Shown here piece by piece: positions 47,033 through 58,882 of a stretch of DNA of 64,000 nt; the first letter of the stretch is position 1; every line of letters starts with the position of its first letter. This stretch comes from Pseudomonas sp. RIT409 (GTDB lineage: Bacteria; Pseudomonadota; Gammaproteobacteria; Pseudomonadales; Pseudomonadaceae). The stretch spans positions 124,001-188,000 of the forward strand of contig NZ_QARE02000007.1 of assembly GCF_003052515.2 (NCBI RefSeq), read 5' to 3'. Position numbers and translations under genes: made by a program. Below the pieces are notes generated by a model. The model made no database searches and was not told the origin of the DNA. It saw only the letters and a list, made by a program, of their open reading frames with translations.

Positions 47033-47241
47033 CGTTCATCTCCAGGTACGGCTCGCGCGGGGCGAGGGCGAAACAATCGCGCAAGCCTATGCAATGCACG
47101 CCAGCGGGACAACCTTTGCTGCCGGAAAAGGGCTCGACGGACATTGCTGGCGGGCCTCAAGCGGCTGGCGTATCCTGCGCGCTCCTGAAAAGACGGATTG
47201 GAAAAATCCGCTATTTCCTTGTTCATTCCGGAGTTCGCTGA

Positions 47242-49029
47242 ATGCTTTCTGGTTGGCTGCGCGCCTGTGCGCTGATGGTGGTTGGGCTGGTCAGCGTTTC
47301 GGCGCTTGCTGTGGAAAAGCCGCACACGGCGATTGTCGTCGGCGGCGGTCTGGCGGGCCTGACGGCTGCCTATGAGCTGCAAAACAAGGGCTGGCAGGTC
47401 ACGCTGTTGGAAGCCAAGCCTGCGGTCGGCGGCCGGTCCGGCCTGGCGGGCAGTGAATGGATCGGCAACGCCAAGGCGCAACCGGTCCTGAACCAGTACC
47501 TGGATCGCTTCAACCTCAAGCCAGTGCCCGCGCCCGAATTCGTACGCACGCCGGGTTACCTCATCGAGGGTGAGTACTTCTCGGCGGCCGATCTGGCGGC
47601 CAAACAACCAGCCACCGCCGAAGCGATCAAGCGCTACGAGGCGACGCTGGACGACCTGGCCAGATCCATTTCAGATCCGGAAAATCCAGCGGCCAACAGC
47701 ACTCTGTTCGCACTGGACCAGATCAACGTGGCCAACTGGCTGGACCGCCTGAGTCTGCCACCCACCGCCCGGCAACTGATCAACCAGCAGATCCGTACCC
47801 GCTATGACGAGCCTTCGCGCCTGTCGTTGCTGTATTTTGCACAGCAGTCACGGGTCAATCGCAACGTGGATGACCGTGATCGCCGTGCCGCTCGCCTGCC
47901 GGGTGGCAGCGCGGTATTGGCCGAGGCGTTCGTCAAACAGTTGAAAGTGATCAAGACCAACTCCCCGGTCTCGGCCATCAGCCAGGACAAGGACGGCGTG
48001 ACCGTGAAGGTCGGCTCCGTCGGCTACGAAGCGCAATACGTCGTGCTGGCTGTGCCACTGCGCGCGCTGAGCAAGATTCAACTGACCCCGGCACTGGATG
48101 CCCAGCATCAGGGCGCGATCAAAAGCACCAACTATGGCTGGCATGACCAGATCATGTTGAAGTTCAAGACGCCGGTCTGGGACAGCAAAGCCCGTATGTC
48201 TGGCGAAATTTACAGCAACACTGGGCTGGGCATGTTGTGGATCGAGCCTGCCTTGAAAGGCGGCGCGAACGCGGTGATCAACCTCTCTGGAGACAACGCG
48301 CGCATCATGCAGGCTTTCGGTGACAAGCAAATGGTGGATCAGGTGCTGATCCGCTTGCATGCGTTCTATCCTCAGGCGCGCGGTGCGTTTACCGGTTACG
48401 AGATCCGCCGCTCCAGCGTCGATCCGTCCACGGGCGGTGCGTATCTGGCATTTGGACCAGGGCAGATCAGCAAGTACTGGCGCCTGTGGGAAAGGCCGCT
48501 GCAGCGCATTGCGTTCGCTGGCGAGCACACGGATACCCTCTATCCCGGGACATTGGAAGGTGCATTGCGCACAGGGCAGCGGGCCGCGAGTCAGGTGCAG
48601 GACCTGGCAGCAGGCAAGTCGTTCGAGCCAGTGAAAGTCGAACCTGCAAAAGCGCCCGAACCTGCAACGAAAGAAAGCAGCGGAGGCATCGGCGGTTTCT
48701 TCTCCAACCTGTTCGGCGGATCCAAGTCCGAGCCGAAGCCGGTCGAGAAAGCACCCGAGCCAGCACCCGTTCCGGCTCCGGCCCCAGCGCCTGCTCCAGC
48801 GCCGGTCACTGCACCTGCTCCGGTGGTCGAACCCGCCAAGCCTGCTGTCGAACCTGCGAAAAAGGCACCTTCCAAGAAAGAACCGGCCCACAAGGAGCCC
48901 GTTAAGAAAGCGCCGACCAAGCCCGCGACGACGCACAAACCTGCAGCCAAAACCGAGGCTGCCAAGAAGGCACCTGCTAAAGCGACGACGGAAAAGGCAG
49001 CCACACCGGCGGCGAACACCAACAACTGA
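47242..49029 (+). CDS. Exported FAD-dependent amine oxidase with Ala/Pro/Lys-rich tail
   Basis: A 595-residue protein. Residues 1-24 form a signal peptide (MLSGWLRACALMVVGLVSVS, then ALA). The Rossmann FAD motif is VVGGGLAGLTAAYELQ (about 32-47) followed by LLEAKPAVGGRSG. The C-terminal part of the oxidase has FAGEHTDTLYPGTLEGALRTGQRAA, the usual amine-oxidase FAD end motif. After about residue 455 comes a tail of some 140 residues rich in Ala, Pro, Lys and Glu with PAPAPAP and KKAP repeats and a short FSNLFGGSK. Substrate unknown. A GGAG site precedes the ATG and a strong terminator follows. Confidence 0.88.
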   Translation: MLSGWLRACALMVVGLVSVSALAVEKPHTAIVVGGGLAGLTAAYELQNKGWQVTLLEAKPAVGGRSGLAGSEWIGNAKAQPVLNQYLDRFNLKPVPAPEFVRTPGYLIEGEYFSAADLAAKQPATAEAIKRYEATLDDLARSISDPENPAANSTLFALDQINVANWLDRLSLPPTARQLINQQIRTRYDEPSRLSLLYFAQQSRVNRNVDDRDRRAARLPGGSAVLAEAFVKQLKVIKTNSPVSAISQDKDGVTVKVGSVGYEAQYVVLAVPLRALSKIQLTPALDAQHQGAIKSTNYGWHDQIMLKFKTPVWDSKARMSGEIYSNTGLGMLWIEPALKGGANAVINLSGDNARIMQAFGDKQMVDQVLIRLHAFYPQARGAFTGYEIRRSSVDPSTGGAYLAFGPGQISKYWRLWERPLQRIAFAGEHTDTLYPGTLEGALRTGQRAASQVQDLAAGKSFEPVKVEPAKAPEPATKESSGGIGGFFSNLFGGSKSEPKPVEKAPEPAPVPAPAPAPAPAPVTAPAPVVEPAKPAVEPAKKAPSKKEPAHKEPVKKAPTKPATTHKPAAKTEAAKKAPAKATTEKAATPAANTNN

Positions 49030-49053
49030 TCGCCCATTCGGGCAGTGAAAAGG

Positions 49054-49080
49054 CGCGGTCACAGACCGCGCTTTTTTTTG
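49054..49080 (+). terminator. Rho-independent terminator after the amine oxidase
   Basis: GCGCGGTC and GACCGCGC pair around a three-base loop, followed immediately by eight T. Confidence 0.93.
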
Positions 49081-49232
49081 TCTGCCCCATGACAGCGTCT
49101 AGAGTGATGAAAGGTAGGCCACCCTGAATCAGGTGATGAGGCTTTGCGCGACCACGGGATTGGTTCCCTGTGTCGGCGTTGACCGAGGACGGAGATAACG
49201 TTCCGTTAATCCCTCGCGCCGAACAATGTGAC

Positions 49233-49281
49233 GGGAAATTTCAATCGTATTTCCCGATATTTCAAAGCGAAAATTTGCGCT
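49233..49281. repeat. Two palindromes in the cytochrome b561-yceI upstream region
   Basis: GGGAAAT/ATTTCCC (49233-49239 and 49249-49255, nine-base spacer) and the near-palindrome GCGAAAATTTGCGC (49268-49281) lie in an AT-rich leader 70-115 bases before the b561 start. They are candidate operator sites; no regulator is implied by the neighbourhood. The rest of 49081-49348 shows no gene. Confidence 0.35.
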
Positions 49282-49348
49282 TTCTTTCGATAGGTAAACC
49301 GATAGTCTTTCTCACAGCTTTAACAGGCTGTTTTCAAGGATCGCTAGC

Positions 49349-49900
49349 ATGCAGTTACGCAACTCTTCTTCACGCTACGGCTGGGTCAGCATTGTCTTGC
49401 ACTGGGGCGTCGCCCTGACGGTTTTCGGATTGTTTGCCCTAGGCCTGTGGATGGTGGGTCTGGGGTATTACGATGCGTGGCGCAAGGCGGGGCCGGATCT
49501 GCACAAAAGTATTGGCATCACGCTGTTTCTGGTCATGCTGTTTCGCGTGGTCTGGCGCTTGTTCAGCCCGCCACCGCCCGCACCGGCAAGCCACAGCCGG
49601 TTCGTCAGGACCGCTGCCAAGCTGGGCCACGCGTTCCTGTATCTGGACCTGTTCCTGGTGATGTTCGCCGGTTACCTGATTTCCACCGCCGACGGCGTCG
49701 GAATTCCGGTCTTCGGATTGTTTGAAGTGCCTGCGCTGATCAGCGGACTGCCCAACCAGGCAGACGTCGCCGGTGAAGTGCACCTGTACCTGGCCTGGAC
49801 GCTGGTGATCTTTGCGGTACTCCACGGGCTGGCCGCCTTGAAGCATCACTTCATCGACCGTGATGCCACATTCATACGTATGCTTGGCCGCAAGGCCTGA
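49349..49900 (+). CDS. Cytochrome b561
   Basis: A 183-residue inner-membrane dihaem cytochrome with four hydrophobic segments and candidate haem histidines in IVLHWGVAL (H18), DLHKSIG (H52), and the C-terminal EVHLYLAW and [10 protein letters not shown]. Members pass electrons between quinol and periplasmic acceptors, with superoxide oxidase activity shown for E. coli CybB. It is 25 bases upstream of yceI, a frequent pairing. Confidence 0.92.
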   Translation: MQLRNSSSRYGWVSIVLHWGVALTVFGLFALGLWMVGLGYYDAWRKAGPDLHKSIGITLFLVMLFRVVWRLFSPPPPAPASHSRFVRTAAKLGHAFLYLDLFLVMFAGYLISTADGVGIPVFGLFEVPALISGLPNQADVAGEVHLYLAWTLVIFAVLHGLAALKHHFIDRDATFIRMLGRKA

Positions 49901-49925
49901 ATTCAACTCAAAAGGAAGACGACGC

Positions 49926-50522
49926 ATGTTGAAAAAGACACTTGCTGCACTGGCTCTGGGTTCTGCGCTGCTGTCGGCTGGTCACGCAATGGCCGCTGAC
50001 TACACCATCGACAAGCAAGGCCAGCACGCTTTCATCGATTTCAAGATCAGCCACTTGGGCTACAGCTTCATCACCGGTACGTTCAAAGACTGGAGCGGTA
50101 CCTTCAGTTTCGACGCCGCCAAGCCTGAAGACAGCAAGATCAGCATCGATATCAAAACCGCCAGCATCGACACCAACCATGCTGAACGCGACAAGCACAT
50201 CAGCAGCAAGGATTTCCTGGATGTCGCGACCTATCCTGACGCCAAGTTCGTCTCCACCAGCGTCAAGTCGACCGGCAAAAACGCTGATGGCAAAGATACG
50301 GCTGACGTCACTGGCGACCTGACCCTTCACGGCGTCACCAAGCCGGTCGTCATCAAGGCTGTCTTCAACGGCGAAGGCAAGGATCCATGGGGCGGCTACC
50401 GCGCTGGCTTCAACGGCACGACCACCATCAAGCGCTCCGATTTCGGCAAGATGATGGACTTGGGCCCGCAGTCCGACACCGTAACCTTCGATATCTCGTT
50501 CGAAGGTGTGAAAGCCAAGTAA
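49926..50522 (+). CDS. Periplasmic YceI family protein
   Basis: A 198-residue protein with a clear signal peptide ([19 protein letters not shown], then HAMA-A) and the YceI lipocalin-like fold: [38 protein letters not shown] and FKASFNGEG-type [20 protein letters not shown]. YceI proteins bind polyisoprenoid lipids such as ubiquinone-8, which suits pairing with cytochrome b561. The P. aeruginosa gene in this place was named pasP. Start at 49926 is the signal-peptide start. Confidence 0.93.
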   Translation: MLKKTLAALALGSALLSAGHAMAADYTIDKQGQHAFIDFKISHLGYSFITGTFKDWSGTFSFDAAKPEDSKISIDIKTASIDTNHAERDKHISSKDFLDVATYPDAKFVSTSVKSTGKNADGKDTADVTGDLTLHGVTKPVVIKAVFNGEGKDPWGGYRAGFNGTTTIKRSDFGKMMDLGPQSDTVTFDISFEGVKAK

Positions 50523-50540
50523 AACGGGCTGCCAACAAAA

Positions 50541-50566
50541 ACGCCGACCCTAGGGTCGGCGTTTTC
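50541..50566. terminator. Rho-independent terminator between convergent yceI and rhlE
   Basis: ACGCCGACCC and GGGTCGGCGT pair with a two-base turn, followed by TTTTCG; an AAAAA tract on the left allows it to work for the minus strand too. Confidence 0.9.
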
Positions 50567-50579
50567 GTTACCGCGGGGT

Positions 50580-52469
<1,890 letters not shown>

Positions 52470-52661
52470 GAGTAATCCTGTCTTAAGTTGGGGCCAAGGG
52501 GCCCGAATAGGAATGATCTGCGCTGCACGAATCGGCGCGCGATCCCGGGGTCTGTAAGTTCAACTCGTGGCAGGGCGCGTGAACGAAAATGCGCTGCTGA
52601 CGTGATCGAGAAGTCTTCTGGGAGACCGAGTATCCGGGCGTAAGCCTGGCGGGAACGCCGG

Positions 52662-52670
52662 AGTATAACA
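52662..52670 (-). promoter_or_regulatory. Extended -10 promoter for rhlE
   Basis: On the minus strand TGTTATACT (52670 to 52662) combines a TGN extension with a near-consensus -10 hexamer TATACT. It lies at the 3' end of the upstream binding-protein gene and would give a leader of about 185 bases before the rhlE start. No good -35 is seen, as is usual for extended -10 promoters. Confidence 0.5.
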
Positions 52671-52676
52671 GAGCAA

Positions 52677-53501
52677 TCACAATGCGCTGCGTTCGCGCTG
52701 CTCAACGGTGTCGTTGTTGTCTCTTGCAGGTGACACCTGATGGGCGTCGACGGGTGCCAGCAGCGTCTCGCCCGTGTAGCGCGCCACCAGTTGTGCGTAG
52801 GCCGGTTCGCGCTTGAAACGCTTGAGCTCTGCCCCGAACCTCTGCGCCAGCAGGTCCATGCCAGCGTTGCGTCGCAGCGCGAGGTATTGCTCACGCGTGT
52901 TCAGAACCGTCGGAAGCTGACTGACCTGGTCCCGCAGCCCCAGGTGTTCCAGCATCTGCTGGCCCAATCGACGGTCGGTCACCAGCAGGTCGATGCGACC
53001 GCGAATCAGCTTGCCGAAGTTGGCTTCATGACTGGGGGCCGGCTCTCGTGTGAAGTCCGTCGAATGGTCGAAATCGGGCCTATAGAGATAACCCGGCGAG
53101 ACCCCGATCGTCAGGCCTTTGAGGTCTTCCAGGCGATTGAATGCGTGGGGCCGCGCATCGGCCTGGAACAGCACCCAGTTCACCTCGGACAGCGCTTCGC
53201 TGGGATACAGCAGTAGGTCATCGCGTTCGGTGGCTTTGAAAATGTCCAGCGCACCGTCGGCTTCACCTCGCTGCAGCATCATCAGGCAGCGCTTCCATGG
53301 CAGGAATTGCCACTGCACCTCGATGCCGAGCCGCTGAAAGACAATCGCCGTCGTTTCATAGTCCAGCCCCGAAGCACGGCCATTGTCCACCATGGCGTAG
53401 GGTGCCCAGGGTTCGGTCACGATGCGCAGTTTTTCGCCCAGAGCGTTTGCGCTCAGGCAGGCGAGCAATAGTGGGAGCAGGAGTCGGAGGGTCAGCGGCA
53501 T
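52677..53501 (-). CDS. Periplasmic substrate-binding protein (SBP_bac_3 type)
   Basis: A 274-residue protein with a signal peptide (MPLTLRLLLPLLLACLSANA, then LG) followed by LRIVTEPWAPYAMVDNGRASGLDYE, the usual start of amino-acid-type solute-binding domains. Further matches are the ADGALDIFKATERDD region and DLKGLTIGVSPGYLY. No ABC permease or ATPase is nearby, so it belongs to the orphan binding-protein group common in Pseudomonas; ligand unknown. The start at 53501 is chosen for the signal peptide, although the frame is open 57 codons upstream. Confidence 0.86.
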   Translation of the reverse strand: MPLTLRLLLPLLLACLSANALGEKLRIVTEPWAPYAMVDNGRASGLDYETTAIVFQRLGIEVQWQFLPWKRCLMMLQRGEADGALDIFKATERDDLLLYPSEALSEVNWVLFQADARPHAFNRLEDLKGLTIGVSPGYLYRPDFDHSTDFTREPAPSHEANFGKLIRGRIDLLVTDRRLGQQMLEHLGLRDQVSQLPTVLNTREQYLALRRNAGMDLLAQRFGAELKRFKREPAYAQLVARYTGETLLAPVDAHQVSPARDNNDTVEQRERSAL

Positions 53502-53581
53502 CGGGTGAGAGTACGACGCGCGCCGCGCGATGAGAAGAGGCAAGCCCAAGCGGAACCTTCCGACTCGGCCCGGCAGCGCAT

Positions 53582-54697
53582 TTACGACGCTTTCCGGACC
53601 CTGACGAGATGCTGGTAGATCTCCACGCGCTGGCGACCGAGCAGCCGTCGAACGGCCCAGTGTTCGAGCCATTGATGAAGTTGGCCAGGGGCGATCGGCT
53701 GGTCCAGACGCGACTGCGCGTTATTGAACGCCTTTTCCCACCAGACCGCTGAGCAGGCGCGGTCGAACTCGTTCGCATGGGCGCAGCAGCCATACAGCAC
53801 TTCCCGCACGAACTGACGTTGCGGCTTGGGCACCGCCAAGGTGGCGCTCTTGTACAACAAACGCTGCCAAGCGGGAGGGCGGGGCAGATGGATCGACACG
53901 TTTGCGGTGTCGGCCAGCGCTTCGGGGCTGACCGGGTCATCGCGGTGCTTGTGCAGCCAAGCGCGAACCTTGGCCCGGAACAGCTCTTTGCGGCTCCAGT
54001 AGTGGTGGATCAAATCGGGGCACTGCTCGGTCCGTAAGGTTCGGTAGGCGGCGACGCCAAGACAGAACTCCTCCAGCGTGATGGCGCCTGGCGTGATCGG
54101 GAAGAACTCATCCATCAAGTCGATGGACGCGTCCAGCACCCAGGCATTTTCATGGGTCAGCCCGATCACCCCCGAATTCACCAGGCGCATCGCATCGTCG
54201 GCGAGCCCGCGTTGAGCCAGCGTATCGGCCAGCGCGGTATAGAGGATGGTTTCTTTGCACTCGTCATAGCGCAGGTGCAAGGCATTGCACAGCAGGCTGT
54301 CTGGGCGAACCCTGTCGAACAGCGCCATGGGGCTTGCCCGGAAGAATGTGTCGGTGTCGATGAGGATTGCTTTTTCCGCTTCTTCCAACACTTGGCGGGC
54401 AACGACGTGCTTACAGCGGAAATGATAGTGATGCGGGCCGCTCCAGGCGTGACGCATGGCGGCATCGATCGGGCGAACCCTCACCGGCAAGCGGTGATAG
54501 GGCTCGGGGTTGTCGCTGAACACCTGGATGTCGAACGGGCGCTCTGAGGCGCCACCCGCTTTCGCCAAGGCGCTTGCGATGCTGAACACCGCTTCCTGAT
54601 GGTAGGTCTGTGCGCCGAATACCAGGTAAACCAGTTGCGGGCGTAAGTTTGCTTTCTGATGAACACTCAACTGCTTGAATCCGTCTCGGTAGGGCAT
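53582..54697 (-). CDS. Putative glycosyltransferase (GT8-like), function unknown
   Basis: A 371-residue cytoplasmic protein. It begins its fold with LVYLVFGAQTYHQEAVFSIASAL, has the acidic DxD-type motif ILIDTDTFF (about residues 114-122), and NSGVIGLTHENAWVLD (about 168-183), the arrangement found in GT-A glycosyltransferases such as GT8 (strand-DxD-NSG). No signal peptide or membrane segment is evident. It stands between the binding protein and metF with gaps of about 80 bases on both sides and has no glycan-synthesis neighbours. The start codon is uncertain as no good ribosome-binding site was seen. Confidence 0.72.
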   Translation of the reverse strand: MPYRDGFKQLSVHQKANLRPQLVYLVFGAQTYHQEAVFSIASALAKAGGASERPFDIQVFSDNPEPYHRLPVRVRPIDAAMRHAWSGPHHYHFRCKHVVARQVLEEAEKAILIDTDTFFRASPMALFDRVRPDSLLCNALHLRYDECKETILYTALADTLAQRGLADDAMRLVNSGVIGLTHENAWVLDASIDLMDEFFPITPGAITLEEFCLGVAAYRTLRTEQCPDLIHHYWSRKELFRAKVRAWLHKHRDDPVSPEALADTANVSIHLPRPPAWQRLLYKSATLAVPKPQRQFVREVLYGCCAHANEFDRACSAVWWEKAFNNAQSRLDQPIAPGQLHQWLEHWAVRRLLGRQRVEIYQHLVRVRKAS

Positions 54698-54776
54698 TGG
54701 CAGGCTATCTGCGATCAGCCTGCCGCGCGAACATTACCCTATAGTGACCGGCGTGTCCGAGATGGATTCCCGCCAT

Positions 54777-55622
54777 TCAGCGGGGCAGCTTCAGGTTGTT
54801 CCACAGCGCAAGGCTGGGTTCGGCCTGATTCAGGGTGTAGAAGTGCAGACCAGGGGCGCCACCCTGTAACAACCGCTCACACATTTCGGTGATGACTTGC
54901 TCGCCGAACGCCTGAATGCTCGCCGAGTCATCGTTGTAGGCTTCCAACTGTTTGCGAATCCAGCGCGGGATTTCTGCACCGCAGGCGTCGGAAAAGCGCG
55001 CCAGTTTGCTGTAGTTGGTGATAGGCATGATGCCCGGCACGATAGGGATCGAAACGCCCATTTTCTGCACGCGCTCGACGAAGTAGAAGTAGCTGTCGGC
55101 GTTGAAGAAATACTGGGTGATCGCGCTGTCCGCACCGGCGTTGGCCTTGCGCACGAAGTTCTTCAGATCTTCTTCGAAGCTGCGGGCTTGTGGGTGCATT
55201 TCCGGGTAGGCCGCCACTTCGATATGAAAATGGCCACCGGTTTCTTCACGGATGAAGCTCACCAGGTCGTTGGCGTGGCGCAGTTCACCGCTGGCCATGC
55301 CCATGCCGGACGGCAGGTCGCCGCGCAGGGCAACGATGCGTTTGATACCCGCGTCCTGGTACTGGCTCAGCAGACCGCGCAGATCGGCTTTGCCGTCGCC
55401 CACGCACGACAGGTGCGGGGCGGAGGGGATGTTCACTTCCTTTTCCAGCTGCAACACGGTGTTGATCGTGCGGTCACGCGTGGACCCACCCGCACCATAG
55501 GTGCAGGAGAAGAAGTCGGGGTTATAGCTGGCCAAGGTGCGGGCAGTGGCCATGAGTTTTTCGTGACCCGCGTCGGTCTTCGTCGGGAAGAACTCGAAAC
55601 TGTAGCGACGGTCTTGCGACAT
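54777..55622 (-). CDS. metF: Methylenetetrahydrofolate reductase MetF
   Basis: MetF reduces 5,10-methylene-THF to 5-methyl-THF, the methyl donor for methionine. The 281-residue flavoprotein has YSFEFFPTKTDAG (catalytic Glu near residue 10), FFSCTYGAGGSTRDRT, HLSCVG and IPIVPGIMPITNY. Start MSQDRRYSFEFFP at 55622; the frame is open further but across repeat DNA. It follows ahcY on the same strand, so the SAH riboswitch may also govern it. Confidence 0.96.
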   Translation of the reverse strand: MSQDRRYSFEFFPTKTDAGHEKLMATARTLASYNPDFFSCTYGAGGSTRDRTINTVLQLEKEVNIPSAPHLSCVGDGKADLRGLLSQYQDAGIKRIVALRGDLPSGMGMASGELRHANDLVSFIREETGGHFHIEVAAYPEMHPQARSFEEDLKNFVRKANAGADSAITQYFFNADSYFYFVERVQKMGVSIPIVPGIMPITNYSKLARFSDACGAEIPRWIRKQLEAYNDDSASIQAFGEQVITEMCERLLQGGAPGLHFYTLNQAEPSLALWNNLKLPR

Positions 55623-55637
55623 CGGAGGGAACCTCCA

Positions 55638-55801
55638 GCGGCAAGCTATAAGCTGCAAGCTGCAAGAGGGTGTAGCGCCCACTCTCTGCGACTTCTCGCT
55701 TAACGCTTGGTGCTGCAAAAATACTTGGACGATTTGGGCGCCGCGAGCAGCAAGCAAGAACGCCGATAACGCACTTGCTTGCCGCTCGTAGCTTGTCGCT
55801 G
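55638..55801. repeat. AGCTGCAAGC-type intergenic repeats between ahcY and metF
   Basis: AGCGGCAAGCTATAAGCTGC with a following CAAGCTGCAAG at the left (55638-55666) and TTGCTTGCCGCTCGTAGCTT at the right (about 55770-55790) are inverted relatives of one another. They fill most of the 182-base gap and could form a long stem in the transcript. Confidence 0.5.
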
Positions 55802-55804
55802 CTT

Positions 55805-57418
<1,614 letters not shown>

Positions 57419-57537
57419 GAGGCGCGTTCAGATAAATGACGAGCGACTAATCGAGACCATAGTCGATGCTCAATGGAGGTTAATGCCCAGGGCTGGCACT
57501 ATGCTGGTCATCAAGAGGCAGATGACAGGAGCGAATC

Positions 57538-57942
57538 ATGAATTTCCACACTCGCAAGTGGGTAAAGCCCGAAGACCTCAACCCCAACGGCACGCTGTTC
57601 GGTGGCAGCCTGCTGCGCTGGATCGACGAGGAGGCGGCGATCTATGCGATCGTTCAACTGGGCAATCAGCGGGTGGTGACCAAGTACATCTCCGAGATCA
57701 ATTTCGTCAGCGCCTCGCGTCAGGGCGACATCATCGAGCTGGGCATCACGGCCACTGAGTTCGGTCGCACATCCATCACCCTGATGTGCGAAGTGCGCAA
57801 CAAAATCACCCGCAAGAGCATCCTGACGGTCGACAAAATGGTGTTCGTGAACCTGGGGGAGGACGGTCTGCCAGCGCCGCATGGCAAGACCGAGATTACG
57901 TACATCAAGGATCAGTTCAAGGAAGAAGTGATCGGGGAGTAG
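57538..57942 (+). CDS. Acyl-CoA thioesterase, hot-dog fold (YciA-like)
   Basis: A 134-residue protein with the acyl-CoA hydrolase signature NPNGTLFGGSLLRWIDEEAA (about 15-34), containing the Asn/Asp residues used by YciA-type enzymes, and NFVSASRQGDIIELG. It would hydrolyse acyl-CoA esters in the cytoplasm. GGAGCGAA before the ATG is a good ribosome-binding site. It is divergent from ahcY; the shared 323-base gap is taken by the riboswitch leader and the thioesterase promoter. Confidence 0.93.
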   Translation: MNFHTRKWVKPEDLNPNGTLFGGSLLRWIDEEAAIYAIVQLGNQRVVTKYISEINFVSASRQGDIIELGITATEFGRTSITLMCEVRNKITRKSILTVDKMVFVNLGEDGLPAPHGKTEITYIKDQFKEEVIGE

Positions 57943-57955
57943 CCACCGTTGTGAA

Positions 57956-58063
57956 GATCGTTCCCACGCTCTGCGTGGGAATGCAGCTTCTGCCGCTCCG
58001 CGTCAGGCCGGGTGAACGCAGAGCGTCCGGTGAAGCGTTCCCACGCAGAGCGTGGGAACGATC
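57956..58063. repeat. 108-base inverted-repeat element, copy 2
   Basis: Begins GATCGTTCCCACGCTCTGCG and ends GAGCGTGGGAACGATC. The outer arms are complementary over about 20 bases; length and layout equal the copy at 45496-45603, with GACGCAGAGCGTCC-like sequence inside (here GAACGCAGAGCGTCC). It lies between the convergent thioesterase and otnI ends. Confidence 0.8.
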
Positions 58064-58072
58064 AGTGCAGCG

Positions 58073-58864
58073 TTACGCTGGGTTGCTGGCTTTCCAGCCC
58101 CGTAGCCATTGCAACCCTTCGCTGGTATCGCCTTTCGGACGATACTCGCAACCGATCCAGCCGGTGTAACCCAGGCGGTCGATTTCTTCGAAAATCCACG
58201 GATAGTTCACTTCGCCCAGATTTGGCTCGTGGCGATCCGGTACCCCCGCGATCTGGATGTGGCCGACGCCCGCGAAGTCGCGACGCAGTTTGCTGATCAC
58301 GTCGCCTTCCACGATCTGGCAGTGGTAGAAGTCGAACTGCACTTTCAGGTTGTCGGCACCCACTTCCTTGCACACCGCTTGACCCTGATCCTGGCGATTC
58401 AGGAAGAAGCCTGGCATGTCGCGGGTATTGATCGGTTCGATCAGCACCGTGATCCCCACCTTGGCTGCTTCCTGCGCTGCGTAGCGCAGGTTCTCGATAT
58501 ACACCGCGTGGTGTTTCTCGCGCAGATCTTCGCTCGGCAGCAGCCCTGCCATCACATGAATGCGGTCATTACCCAGCACTGCTGCGTATTCCAGGGCTTT
58601 CTGAATGCCTGCCCGGAACTCTTGCTCACGACCCGGCAGCGAGGCGATTCCCCGTTCGCCTTTGGCCCAGTCTCCCGGCGGGGCGTTGAACAGCGCTTGA
58701 GTCAGCTTGTTGTCCACCAGGCGCTGCTTGATTTCGGCCGCCGTGAAATCGTACGGAAACAGGTACTCCACTGCCTCGAACCCGTCTGCCGCCGCGGCAG
58801 CGAAACGGTCGAGAAAGTCGTGTTGCGGATACAGCATGCTGAGGTTGGCTGCAAAACGAGGCAT
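58073..58864 (-). CDS. otnI: 2-oxo-tetronate isomerase OtnI (hydroxypyruvate isomerase family)
   Basis: A 263-residue sugar isomerase TIM barrel of the Hyi/OtnI group: [21 protein letters not shown] at the start, [38 protein letters not shown] (catalytic Glu), [13 protein letters not shown] and the second Glu in [10 protein letters not shown]. Within this operon it would convert 2-oxo-tetronate, made by LtnD, to 3-oxo-tetronate, the OtnK substrate. It ends the operon, 18 bases after gntP. Confidence 0.9.
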   Translation of the reverse strand: MPRFAANLSMLYPQHDFLDRFAAAAADGFEAVEYLFPYDFTAAEIKQRLVDNKLTQALFNAPPGDWAKGERGIASLPGREQEFRAGIQKALEYAAVLGNDRIHVMAGLLPSEDLREKHHAVYIENLRYAAQEAAKVGITVLIEPINTRDMPGFFLNRQDQGQAVCKEVGADNLKVQFDFYHCQIVEGDVISKLRRDFAGVGHIQIAGVPDRHEPNLGEVNYPWIFEEIDRLGYTGWIGCEYRPKGDTSEGLQWLRGWKASNPA

Positions 58865-58882
58865 GTGGGTCTCCAGAAAGGC

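Noticed and set aside
45494..47188. 564-codon plus-strand frame opposite bioA
   Set aside because: It begins in a repeat element and runs antisense to BioA; codon pattern is that of a shadow frame.
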